Assembly: GCF_003993775.1 (NCBI RefSeq)
Contig: NZ_RJRZ01000007.1
Coordinates: forward strand, 1-64,000
Source: Frigidibacter oleivorans
GTDB lineage: Bacteria > Pseudomonadota > Alphaproteobacteria > Rhodobacterales > Rhodobacteraceae
Direction of reading: 5' to 3'
Length of the DNA stretch: 64,000 nt
Each line of letters opens with the position of its first letter. The first letter of the stretch is position 1. Positions 25,074 through 32,899 of this stretch are shown one piece after another. The notes below the pieces were generated by a model that saw only the letters and a program-made list of their open reading frames with translations, was not told the origin of the DNA and did no database searches. The translations under genes and the position numbers were made by a program.

Positions 25074-26573
25074 ATGGTCGAGATCAGGCTGACCAACAGC
25101 CGCACCCGCCGCAAGGAGGTCTTCACGCCGATCGACGCATCGGATGTGCGGATGTATGTCTGCGGACCCACCGTCTATGACCGCGCCCATCTGGGCAATG
25201 CCCGGCCGGTGGTGGTGTTCGACATGCTGTTCCGGCTGCTGCGCCATGTCTACGGGCCGGACCATGTGCGCTATGTCCGCAACTTCACCGACGTGGACGA
25301 CAAGATCAACGCCGCGGCGCAGGCGCGCAAGGCGGCGGGGGCCGGGGGCTCGCTCGAGGAGCTGATCCGCGCCCGGACCGAGGAAACCATCGGCTGGTAT
25401 CACGCGGACATGGCCGCGCTCGGCGCGCTGCCGCCCACGGCGGAACCCCGCGCCACCGACTTCATCGGCCAGATGATCGCGATGATCGGCATCCTGATCG
25501 AGCGCGGCCATGCCTATGCGGCCGAAGGGCATGTGCTGTTCCGCGTCCGCAGCTATCGCGACTATGGCGCGCTGTCGGGGCGCAGCGTCGACGACATGAT
25601 CGCGGGCGCCCGGGTCGAGGTCGCGCCCTTCAAGGAAGACCCGATGGATTTCGTGCTGTGGAAGCCCTCGGATGCGAGCCTGCCCGGCTGGGACAGCCCC
25701 TGGGGCCGGGGGCGGCCCGGCTGGCATATCGAATGCTCGGCGATGTCGCATGAATTGCTGGGCGACAGCTTCGACATCCACGGCGGCGGCATCGACCTGC
25801 AATTTCCCCACCACGAGAACGAGATCGCGCAAAGCTGCTGCGCCCATCCCGAAGGCGGCTTCGCCCGGGTCTGGATGCATAACGAGATGCTGCTGGTCGA
25901 GGGCAAGAAGATGTCGAAATCGCTCGGCAATTTCTTCACCGTCCGCGACCTGCTGGACCGGGGCGTGCCGGGCGAGGTGATCCGCTTCGTGTTCCTGTCC
26001 ACGCACTACGGCAAGCCGATGGACTGGACGGAGAAAAAGCAACTTGAGGCATCGAAAGCCATCAGGAAGATGGCAGGGATGCTGGGCATGCGCGGCACCG
26101 AATTCCTAACGGGTCTAGAAGAGGGTAAGCCGCTCAATTCCGTTGTCGATGCACTGGCCGACGACATGAATACGCATGGGGCGCTGCATGCGTTGGACCG
26201 ATCAACGCTGCAATTGGCTTATCGTGAGCTCGATCTGATCGACATCATCCCCGACATTTACGCATCGCAAAGACTGCTAGGTTTCGATCTAAAAGGTCAT
26301 CCCGAGGCATGGGCACGCGCAATCCAGCATGATGAGACGATGGGAATTGTCCGATCAAGGGCGCCATCGACCAAGCCTGAATTGCTTGTCGACCTAGAAG
26401 TCCGGATGGTCCAGCTCAGGGCAGAGGCCACCAGCAGCAAAAACTTCTCCGCCGTCGATGCGCTGAAGGCCGCGTTGACTGCGGCGGGGGTCGAGGTGCG
26501 GATGTCGAAGGCGGGGGTCGAGCTGTTGCCCGGTCCCGGCTTCGACCCTTCCAAGCTGGAGGCGCTGAAATGA
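25074..26573 (+). CDS. cysS: Cysteinyl-tRNA synthetase
   Basis: A 499-residue class I synthetase charging tRNA-Cys (EC 6.1.1.16). It has the zinc-binding C30 in [16 protein letters not shown] (39-44, the HIGH motif), the WHIECSAMS and [15 protein letters not shown] zinc and substrate loops, and KMSKS (279-283). The ATG at 25074 has an AAGGAGGG ribosome binding site. The helical C-terminal part, roughly residues 320-455 (26036-26440), is unlike the rest in base composition and codon choice: CTA, TCA, AGG and AGA codons appear, and bases 26221-26280 are 50% G+C against 77% at 25681-25740. The sequence still reads as a complete enzyme. A possible cysteine-responsive leader lies upstream. Confidence 0.95.
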   Translation: MVEIRLTNSRTRRKEVFTPIDASDVRMYVCGPTVYDRAHLGNARPVVVFDMLFRLLRHVYGPDHVRYVRNFTDVDDKINAAAQARKAAGAGGSLEELIRARTEETIGWYHADMAALGALPPTAEPRATDFIGQMIAMIGILIERGHAYAAEGHVLFRVRSYRDYGALSGRSVDDMIAGARVEVAPFKEDPMDFVLWKPSDASLPGWDSPWGRGRPGWHIECSAMSHELLGDSFDIHGGGIDLQFPHHENEIAQSCCAHPEGGFARVWMHNEMLLVEGKKMSKSLGNFFTVRDLLDRGVPGEVIRFVFLSTHYGKPMDWTEKKQLEASKAIRKMAGMLGMRGTEFLTGLEEGKPLNSVVDALADDMNTHGALHALDRSTLQLAYRELDLIDIIPDIYASQRLLGFDLKGHPEAWARAIQHDETMGIVRSRAPSTKPELLVDLEVRMVQLRAEATSSKNFSAVDALKAALTAAGVEVRMSKAGVELLPGPGFDPSKLEALK

Positions 26574-26688
26574 CCTGTCGCGCAACAGAGGGCAGTGCCC
26601 GCTCCGCGGGCGGACCGGGCGGGTCGGGCGGCACGGATCGCGCCTCCTCCCGAGGCTATGGGCGAACACAAGATGCGAGGGATGCGGC

Positions 26689-28308
26689 ATGACCCGCGAG
26701 CGCCTCTGGCTTTACGACACCACGCTGCGCGACGGGCAGCAGACGCAGGGCGTTCAGTTCTCGGTGGCCGAGAAGACGCGCATCGCGCGGGCGCTGGACG
26801 ATCTGGGGATCGACCATATCGAGGGCGGCTGGCCCGGGGCGAACCCGACCGACAGCGACTTCTTCGCCGCCCGGCCCATGACGCGGGCGGTTTTCGCGGC
26901 CTTCGGCATGACCAAGCGGGCGGGGCGGTCGGCGGCGAATGACGATGTGCTGGCGGCGGTGCTGAACGCGGGCACGCCGGCCGTCTGCCTCGTCGGCAAG
27001 ACCCACGATTTCCATGTGGAAACCGCGCTCGGCATCACGCTGGCCGAGAATGTCGAGAACATCGCCGCCTCGATCGCGCATGTCGTGGCAGGGGGGCGCG
27101 AGGCGCTGTTCGATGCGGAACATTTCTTCGACGGCTGGCGGGCGAACCGGGCCCATGCGCTCGATTGTCTGCGGGCGGCGCTGGATGCCGGCGCGCGCTG
27201 GATCGTCCTTTGCGACACCAATGGCGGCACCCTGCCGGCCGAGATCGGCCGCATCACCGCCGAGGTGATCGCGGCGGGCATCCCGGGCGAGAGGCTGGGC
27301 ATCCATTGCCATGACGATACCGGCACGGCGGTGGCGGGGTCGCTGGCCGCCGTGGATGCGGGCGCGCGGCAGATCCAGGGCACGCTGAACGGTCTGGGCG
27401 AGCGCTGCGGCAATGCCAACCTGACGACGCTGATCCCGACGCTGCTGCTGAAGGAACCCTATGCCAGCCGGTTCGAGACGGGCGTGCCGCGCGACCGGCT
27501 GCCGGGGCTGGTCCGGATCAGCCGGATGCTGGACGAGATCCTGAACCGGGTGCCGCTGCGGCAGGCGCCCTATGTCGGTGCCTCGGCCTTCGCGCACAAG
27601 GCGGGGCTGCATGCCTCGGCGATCCTGAAGGACCCGGCGACCTATGAACATGTCGATCCGGCCTCGGTGGGCAACGAGCGGGTGATCCCGATGTCGAACC
27701 AGGCGGGCCAGTCGAACCTGCGCGCCCGGCTGGCGGCGGCGGGGATCGCGGTGGCGGCCGATGACCCGCGGCTCGGCACCATCCTGCAGGTGGTGAAGGC
27801 GCGCGAGGATCGCGGCTATGCCCATGACGGCGCGCAGGCCAGTTTCGAGCTGGTGGCGCGGCGGGAACTGGGGCTGCTGCCCGCCTTCTTCGAGGTGGAA
27901 CGCTATCGCGTCAGCATCGAGCGGCGCGGCGGCCAGACCCTGTCGGAAGGGGTGGTGGTCGTCCGCATCGGCGGCGCGCGGATGCTGTCGGTCAGCGAAA
28001 GCCTCGACGCCGCCGGCAGCGACCGGGGGCCGGTCAACGCGCTGTGGCGGGCGCTGGCCAAGGACCTCGGCCCCTATCAGGCGCTGATCGACGACATGAA
28101 GCTGGTGGATTTCAAGGTCCGGATCACCCAGGGCGGCATCGAGGCCGTCACCCGCGTCATCATCGACAGCGAGGATGCGGCGGGGCATCGCTGGTCGACC
28201 GTGGGCGTCAGCCCCAACATCGTCGATGCCAGCTTCGAGGCGCTGGTCGATGCGGTCAACTGGAAGCTGGTGCGCGACGGGGCGGCGCCGGGGATGGTGG
28301 CGGCCTGA
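26689..28308 (+). CDS. cimA: Citramalate synthase
   Basis: A 539-residue member of the LeuA/HMGL family. It has the DTTLRDGQQ active-site motif near the N-terminus, DTNGGT, the metal-binding HCHDDTG, and NGLGERCGNAN, followed by SAFAHKAGLHASAI and a C-terminal LeuA dimer/regulatory domain. The GGWPGANPTD and FFDGW stretches fit the CimA subgroup, which makes (R)-citramalate from pyruvate and acetyl-CoA (EC 2.3.3.21) for threonine-independent isoleucine synthesis. GCGAGGG precedes the ATG. Its TGA shares one base with the next ATG (TGATG). 2-isopropylmalate synthase is the less likely alternative. Confidence 0.9.
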   Translation: MTRERLWLYDTTLRDGQQTQGVQFSVAEKTRIARALDDLGIDHIEGGWPGANPTDSDFFAARPMTRAVFAAFGMTKRAGRSAANDDVLAAVLNAGTPAVCLVGKTHDFHVETALGITLAENVENIAASIAHVVAGGREALFDAEHFFDGWRANRAHALDCLRAALDAGARWIVLCDTNGGTLPAEIGRITAEVIAAGIPGERLGIHCHDDTGTAVAGSLAAVDAGARQIQGTLNGLGERCGNANLTTLIPTLLLKEPYASRFETGVPRDRLPGLVRISRMLDEILNRVPLRQAPYVGASAFAHKAGLHASAILKDPATYEHVDPASVGNERVIPMSNQAGQSNLRARLAAAGIAVAADDPRLGTILQVVKAREDRGYAHDGAQASFELVARRELGLLPAFFEVERYRVSIERRGGQTLSEGVVVVRIGGARMLSVSESLDAAGSDRGPVNALWRALAKDLGPYQALIDDMKLVDFKVRITQGGIEAVTRVIIDSEDAAGHRWSTVGVSPNIVDASFEALVDAVNWKLVRDGAAPGMVAA

Positions 28309-29090
28309 TGCAAGACGACATCGCCGCCTGCGCCCGGCTGGTCGAGGCGGGGGATCCCGACCGCTTCGCCGCGACCATGGCCGCCCCGGCGGCGGCGCGG
28401 CCGCTGCTGTGGCCGGTCTATGCCTTCAACCTCGAGATCGCCCGCGCGCCCTGGACGGCGAGCCAGCCGATGATCGCCGAGATGCGGCTGCAATGGTGGA
28501 TCGACCGGCTGGCCGGGATGGGGGCGGGCGCCGAGCCGCTGGCGCATGAGGTGGCCGGGCCGCTCGCCCGGCTGATCGCGGCGCGCGGGCTCGACGTGGC
28601 ACCGCTGATCGCGGCGGCCGAGGCGCGGCGGTGGGATTGCTGGGACGCGCCCTTCGCGGACGAGGCCGACCTCTGGGCCTATCTCGACGCGACGGCGGGC
28701 GGGTTGATGGCGGCGGCGGGGCAGGCGCTGATGCCGGACGCGCGGGCGGGGCCGGTGCTGCGCGATATCGGCGCGGCGCAGGGGCTGGCGGCGCTGCTGC
28801 GGGCCACGGCGGAACTGCGGGCGCGGGGCAGGGCGCCGCTGCCCGACCCGACGCCGCAGGGCATCGCGCGGCTGGCCCGTGACGGGCTGGCGCGGCTGGA
28901 CCGGGCGCGGGCGCGGCGGGGGCTGGTGCCGGATGCGGCGCTGCCCGCGATCCTGCCGGCCTGGCAGGCGGGGCCGCTGCTGCGGCAGGCGATGCGCGCG
29001 CCGGAGCGGGTGCCGGAGGGGCGGCTCGCCCTGTCGGAATTCGCGCGGCGCGGCCGGCTGCTGGCCGTGGCGCTGAGCGGGCGCTGGTAG
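28308..29090 (+). CDS. Squalene/phytoene synthase family protein, NDUFAF6-like
   Basis: A 260-residue all-alpha protein with family patterns YAFNLEIARAP, EMRLQWWIDRLAG and QGLAALLRA. Both Asp-rich metal motifs of true squalene or phytoene synthases are missing: the first is replaced by LEIARAP and no DxxED-type second motif is present. It is therefore more like the NDUFAF6 group, which in mitochondria helps assemble respiratory complex I, than a prenyl synthase. That role here is inference. It is translationally coupled to cimA and converges on the DUF442 gene with a two-base gap. Confidence 0.8.
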   Translation: MQDDIAACARLVEAGDPDRFAATMAAPAAARPLLWPVYAFNLEIARAPWTASQPMIAEMRLQWWIDRLAGMGAGAEPLAHEVAGPLARLIAARGLDVAPLIAAAEARRWDCWDAPFADEADLWAYLDATAGGLMAAAGQALMPDARAGPVLRDIGAAQGLAALLRATAELRARGRAPLPDPTPQGIARLARDGLARLDRARARRGLVPDAALPAILPAWQAGPLLRQAMRAPERVPEGRLALSEFARRGRLLAVALSGRW

Positions 29091-29092
29091 GG

Positions 29093-29503
29093 CTAGCCGC
29101 CGAGCGCGCCGCGGATCGGCGCCAGGTCATAGCCGGCCCCGGCGGCGGCGGCGACGATCTCTTCCGCCGGGCGGTGACCGGCCTCGGCCAGCGCCCAGAG
29201 AAAGGTCGACCGCGTGCCCGACCGGCAATAGGCCAGCACCGGGCCGGGGCAGTCGTCGAGCGCGGCACGCATCCCCTCGATCATCGCGGGCGGAAAGCCC
29301 TGCGCGATGGGCAGGAAGCGGTATTCCATCCCCGCGGCCCGGGCGGCGGCCTCCATCGAGGCGCGGTCGGGCTGGCCGGGCTGTTCGTCATCGGGACGGT
29401 TGCAGATCACCGTGCGGAAGCCCTGCGCGGCGACGGCGGCCATATCCTCGGGCTGCAGTTGCGGCGCGGCGGCAAAGCCGGGCACGACGGGGCGAATATC
29501 CAT
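29093..29503 (-). CDS. TIGR01244/DUF442 phosphatase-like protein
   Basis: A 136-residue protein of the family found fused to, or near, persulfide dioxygenases (Blh-like). It has a PTP-like fold with FRTVICNRPDDE near residues 29-40 and a catalytic loop CRSGTRS at 93-99. Members are variously called sulfur transferase or beta-lactamase-hydrolase-like; activity is uncertain. The ATG is at 29503. No sulfide-oxidation gene is adjacent in the window. Confidence 0.85.
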   Translation of the reverse strand: MDIRPVVPGFAAAPQLQPEDMAAVAAQGFRTVICNRPDDEQPGQPDRASMEAAARAAGMEYRFLPIAQGFPPAMIEGMRAALDDCPGPVLAYCRSGTRSTFLWALAEAGHRPAEEIVAAAAGAGYDLAPIRGALGG

Positions 29504-29601
29504 CGGCGGTCCTCATTCGCGGCCGCGCGGCGCGCGGCGGTCGACAGATGCGTTTGGCGATCTGTTGCATCTGCCGGGCCGCACCGCAACCGCAATCGCG
29601 G

Positions 29602-30285
29602 TCAGCCCTCCGCCGGTGGCAGATGCCGGGCGCAGATGTCGGCGACAAGGTCGGGCAGGGCGGCGAAGCGGGTGAAACTGGCGGCGGGGGCGAGGTCCGC
29701 CACGCTGCGGTGGCGATAGCCGCCCTCGAACAGCAGGAAGGGCAGGCCGGCGGCGCGCGCGGTTTCGGCATCCACCTCGCTGTCGCCGACATAGAGCGCG
29801 GGGCCGCCGCCCGCCCGCGCCACCGCCTGCGACAGCGGCGCGGGATCGGGTTTGCGCGCGGGCAGCGAGTCGCCGGCGACGATGGCGGCAAAGCGCGCGC
29901 CCCAACCCAGATGCGCCAGCAGGGATCGCGTCGCGGCCATCGGCTTGTTGGTGCAGAGCGCGAGGGGGTGCCGGACCGCGAGGATGTCCAGCGCCTCGGG
30001 CACGCCCGGGTAAGGCAGGGTGCGGGTGACAGAGGCGGAATAGACCGGCGCGAAGCGGTCGATGGCGCGGTCGAGCCCGTCGCCCTCCGCCGGCAGGCCA
30101 TGCGCCGCAAGCGACTTTGCAAGAAGAACCCGCATCCCGTTGCCGATGAAGGACTTTACCTGGTCGAGCGGCAGGGGCGGCAACCTGTCCTCCGCCAGGA
30201 CCTCGTTGACCGCGGCATGGATGTCGGGGGCGCTGTCCACCAGCGTGCCGTCGAGGTCGAAGACGATCGCGCCGCCCGTCGTCAC
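29602..30285 (-). CDS. gph: Phosphoglycolate phosphatase
   Basis: A 227-residue HAD hydrolase. It has the nucleophile motif FDLDGTLVDSAPD (D10, D12), CTNKP, KPDP with the motif III lysine, and VGDSEVD. This pattern and length fit Gph, which dephosphorylates 2-phosphoglycolate (EC 3.1.3.18). The GTG at 30285 overlaps the upstream stop (GTGA), has GGAAGG ahead of it and gives the usual short N-terminus; a GTG at 30297 is an alternative. Gene order rpe, thioredoxin-like, gph on the same strand suggests one operon. Confidence 0.88.
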   Translation of the reverse strand: MTTGGAIVFDLDGTLVDSAPDIHAAVNEVLAEDRLPPLPLDQVKSFIGNGMRVLLAKSLAAHGLPAEGDGLDRAIDRFAPVYSASVTRTLPYPGVPEALDILAVRHPLALCTNKPMAATRSLLAHLGWGARFAAIVAGDSLPARKPDPAPLSQAVARAGGGPALYVGDSEVDAETARAAGLPFLLFEGGYRHRSVADLAPAASFTRFAALPDLVADICARHLPPAEG

Positions 30286-30836
30286 GCGGCCTTCCACTTG
30301 ATCGAGCAGCCCATCGACGGCACCTGTTCGGCCGGTCCCTTGCCGGTGGCGGCGATGGTGCGCATCGCCTCGACAAGGTCCAGCCTTGTGTCCGGCCCGC
30401 GCGGATCCCGCCCGGCGGAATCGAGCCGGCCGCGATATTGCAGGCCCAGCGTCGCGTCGAAGCCGAAGAAATCCGGCGTGCAGGCCGCGCCCCAGGCCCG
30501 CGCCACCTGCTGGCTTTCGTCATGCAGATAGAGGAAAGGGAGGTCATGGTCGCGGGCGAAATCCCGCATCCGGGGGAAGGAATCCTCGGGATAGGCCTGC
30601 GCGTCATTGGCGCAGATCGCGGCAATGCCGATGCCTTCGGCCTGCAGCAGGCGCGCATCGGCCGCGATCCGGTCGATCACCCGCAGCACATAGGGGCAGT
30701 GGTTGCAGATGAACAGGATCAGCGTGCCGCGCGGGCCGGCGATGCGCTCGAGGCTCCAGTCGGTGCCGTCGGTACCAGGCAGGGTGAAGGCGGGTGCCTT
30801 CCAGCCGAAGTCGCAGATCGGGGGCGAAACCGCCAT
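30282..30836 (-). CDS. Thioredoxin-like AhpC/TSA family protein
   Basis: A 184-residue thioredoxin-fold protein with a redox CNHC pair (C44-N-H-C47 in LFICNHCPYV), a PAFTLPGTDG N-terminus and a CTPDFFGFD segment. It has no signal peptide, so it is cytoplasmic. Family members are annotated as thioredoxin-like reductases or peroxiredoxin-related; the substrate is not known. It lies between rpe and gph, overlapping gph by four bases. Confidence 0.87.
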   Translation of the reverse strand: MAVSPPICDFGWKAPAFTLPGTDGTDWSLERIAGPRGTLILFICNHCPYVLRVIDRIAADARLLQAEGIGIAAICANDAQAYPEDSFPRMRDFARDHDLPFLYLHDESQQVARAWGAACTPDFFGFDATLGLQYRGRLDSAGRDPRGPDTRLDLVEAMRTIAATGKGPAEQVPSMGCSIKWKAA

Positions 30837-30848
30837 GACAGCCTCCTT

Positions 30849-31577
30849 TCAATGGCTTGCGGTGGAAAGCTCCGCTGTCGCCGCAGCCTCGGCCGCAGCC
30901 CGGATCGCGGCGATGTTGCGGCCGTAGACCTCGGGCGCGTCCACCGAACCGCCGGAAAACACCGCCGAGCCCGCCACCAGCACATCCGCCCCGGCGGCAG
31001 TGACCAGCGGCGCGGTGTCGACCGTCACGCCGCCGTCGATCTCGATATGCACCGGCCGGTCGCCGATCAGCGCGCGCAGGGCGCGGATCTTGCCGATCTG
31101 GCTGGCGATGAACTTCTGCCCGCCGAAGCCGGGATTGACCGTCATCACGCAGATCAGGTCCACCATGTCGATCAGATGCGCGACCGCGTCGATACCCGTC
31201 CCGGGGTTCAGCGCCAGCCCCGCCTTTTTCCCTGTTGCGCGGATGGCTTGCAGGGTGCGGTGAATGTGCGGTCCGGCCTCGATATGCGCGGTGATGACGT
31301 CGGCGCCGGCCTTGGCGAAGGCCTCGATATAAGGATCGACCGGCGCAATCATCAGATGCACGTCCATCGTGCCGCGGATATGCGGCCGGATCGCCGCGCA
31401 CATCGCCGGGCCGAAGGTCAGGTTCGGCACGAAATGCCCGTCCATCACGTCGACATGCACCCAATCCGCGCCCTGCGCCTCGATCGCGCGGCATTCGGCG
31501 CCGAAATTGGCGAAATCGGCGGAGAGGATCGAGGGCGCGATGCGGATGCGCCGATCAAGGCTGCGGTCGGAACTCAT
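30849..31577 (-). CDS. rpe: Ribulose-phosphate 3-epimerase
   Basis: A 242-residue TIM-barrel enzyme (EC 5.1.3.1) interconverting ribulose-5-phosphate and xylulose-5-phosphate. It has IAPSILSADF (S16), HVDVMDGHFVPN (41-52, metal ligands), DVHLMI, MTVNPGFGGQKF and EIDGGV. The ATG at 31577 starts MSSDRSLD after an AAAGG ribosome binding site; a longer upstream frame is not part of the family. Twelve bases separate it from the thioredoxin-like gene, consistent with an rpe-trx-gph operon for pentose and 2-carbon phosphate metabolism. Confidence 0.95.
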   Translation of the reverse strand: MSSDRSLDRRIRIAPSILSADFANFGAECRAIEAQGADWVHVDVMDGHFVPNLTFGPAMCAAIRPHIRGTMDVHLMIAPVDPYIEAFAKAGADVITAHIEAGPHIHRTLQAIRATGKKAGLALNPGTGIDAVAHLIDMVDLICVMTVNPGFGGQKFIASQIGKIRALRALIGDRPVHIEIDGGVTVDTAPLVTAAGADVLVAGSAVFSGGSVDAPEVYGRNIAAIRAAAEAAATAELSTASH

Positions 31578-31669
31578 GGGCGGGCCTTTCGGAACGGATG
31601 CCAGCGGCATAGCCCGAAGCGCCCCGCCGGTCCAGTCCGCCGGGGGGCGCGAAGCCGGGGATGCGGGCC

Positions 31670-32365
31670 TCAGTACACCCGGCCCCCATAGCTTTCCGCG
31701 GGCGCCAGCACCCGGACCGGCACCCCGTCGCGCACCCGCTCGTAGAGGTCGATCACGTCCTGATCCAGCATGCGGATACAGCCGGAGGATACTGCCTTGC
31801 CCAGATATTGGGGCTCGCACGCGCCGTGGATGCGATAGAGCGTATCCTCGCCGTTCTGGAACAGATAGAGCGCGCGGGCGCCGAGCGGGTTGCCCGGTCC
31901 CGGATCCATGCCGCCATTGGCGATGGAATAGGGCTCCAGCGAGGGGTCGCGGGCCACCATCTCGTCCGGCGGGTTCCAGCGCGGCCATTTGCGGCGGAAC
32001 TGCAGCCGGGCATCGCCATTCCAGGCAAAGGCCGCCGCGCCGGTGCCGACGCCATAGCGCAGCGCGGTGGCCGCATCCTCGACCAGATACAGATGCCCGG
32101 CCGAGGGATCGACGACGATCATCCCCTCGGTCAGGTCCGGCCAGGGGTTCGTCACCTGCTGCCGCCACAGCCGTTCCGGCACCACGCCTTCGGGCACGGC
32201 GGGCACCGGATAGGGCTCATCCGGGATCGCGCCGTAATGCGGGGGCAGCGGCGGAATCCGGCTGGGCGGCACGACGCTGCGGCTGGTGATGTCGAGCGGA
32301 TCGCGCGAACAGGCGGCAATGGCGGAAACGGCCGACATCGCGGCGAAGGAACGTCTGGTAAGCAT
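31670..32365 (-). CDS. L,D-transpeptidase (YkuD domain), lipoprotein
   Basis: A 231-residue exported protein. A twin-arginine-like MLTRRSFAAM start and lipobox AIAAC (C19) precede a YkuD domain with H180-G181 and the catalytic SSGCIRM (C196). These enzymes form 3-3 cross-links in peptidoglycan or attach proteins to it. The ATG at 32365 has an AGGA sequence eight bases ahead; a GTG at 32395 is an alternative. The length and motifs match the alphaproteobacterial ErfK/YbiS/YcfS/YnhG group. Confidence 0.9.
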   Translation of the reverse strand: MLTRRSFAAMSAVSAIAACSRDPLDITSRSVVPPSRIPPLPPHYGAIPDEPYPVPAVPEGVVPERLWRQQVTNPWPDLTEGMIVVDPSAGHLYLVEDAATALRYGVGTGAAAFAWNGDARLQFRRKWPRWNPPDEMVARDPSLEPYSIANGGMDPGPGNPLGARALYLFQNGEDTLYRIHGACEPQYLGKAVSSGCIRMLDQDVIDLYERVRDGVPVRVLAPAESYGGRVY

Positions 32366-32404
32366 TCGGTATGTCCTGATCTTGTGGTGTGACACGCGGC
32401 GGGA

Positions 32405-32746
32405 TCAGGCAGATCTGGGCGGCGTCAGGGGCGGCTTCGGCGCAAGGCCCGCGGGCAGCGCCGCATCCTGCGGCCGTTGCCACGACGGGCCGGATGGCGG
32501 GTGTCGGGACCCGGCGGTCGCCGCGACGGGCGCCATGTCATGGTGACAGGACGACCCCGGCAGCATCGGGCCGCGACAGCGCGGCACGGGCTGGACCCGG
32601 GCCGGCAGATGATCCGGTACATCCGACAGCGCGGCCTCGACCGCAACCTCGACGGGCGGCGCGGTGCCGTGGCCGCCGGCATAGGCGCCCCAAGGCAGGG
32701 CCAGCGCAAGCAGCAGCGTCAGGAATAGCGTGCGGATCGGTGCCAT
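32405..32746 (-). CDS. Small secreted protein, unknown function
   Basis: A 113-residue frame beginning with a convincing signal peptide (MAPIRTLFLTLLLALALPWGAYA, cleavage after AYA). The mature part is Pro/Ala/His-rich with two cysteines (PRCRGPMLPGSSCHHDMAP), which could form a disulfide. No family is recognised. The ATG at 32746 is preferred over an upstream one because it starts the signal peptide. An AT-rich inverted repeat at 32845-32865 lies about 100 bases upstream. The signal peptide is the main evidence that it is a gene. Confidence 0.5.
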   Translation of the reverse strand: MAPIRTLFLTLLLALALPWGAYAGGHGTAPPVEVAVEAALSDVPDHLPARVQPVPRCRGPMLPGSSCHHDMAPVAATAGSRHPPSGPSWQRPQDAALPAGLAPKPPLTPPRSA

Positions 32747-32844
32747 GCCCGAGCCTTGCCAGAGCTTTCGCATCCTGTCGACGGTGCGGCGGAAAACTTC
32801 CCGTGATGCGGGGCGGCACGGGCTGGCGATCCGCTTAAGTTACA

Positions 32845-32865
32845 TAATACCGATTATAAGTATTA
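32845..32865. promoter_or_regulatory. AT-rich inverted repeat, possible operator
   Basis: TAATAC-N9-GTATTA lies within a 30-base AT-rich island (32835-32866) in otherwise GC-rich DNA. It is placed upstream of the small secreted protein and downstream of the peroxidase gene. The symmetry suggests a dimeric regulator site; no known consensus was matched. Confidence 0.4.
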
Positions 32866-32899
32866 CGGACAGACCGAACCGGCGGCCGTGCCGGGCCGC

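Noticed and set aside
26570-26692. 40-codon frame bridging cysS and cimA with start and stop overlapping both genes
   Set aside because: Gly/Ser/Arg-rich, no ribosome binding site of its own and no isoleucine-rich leader character; probably chance.
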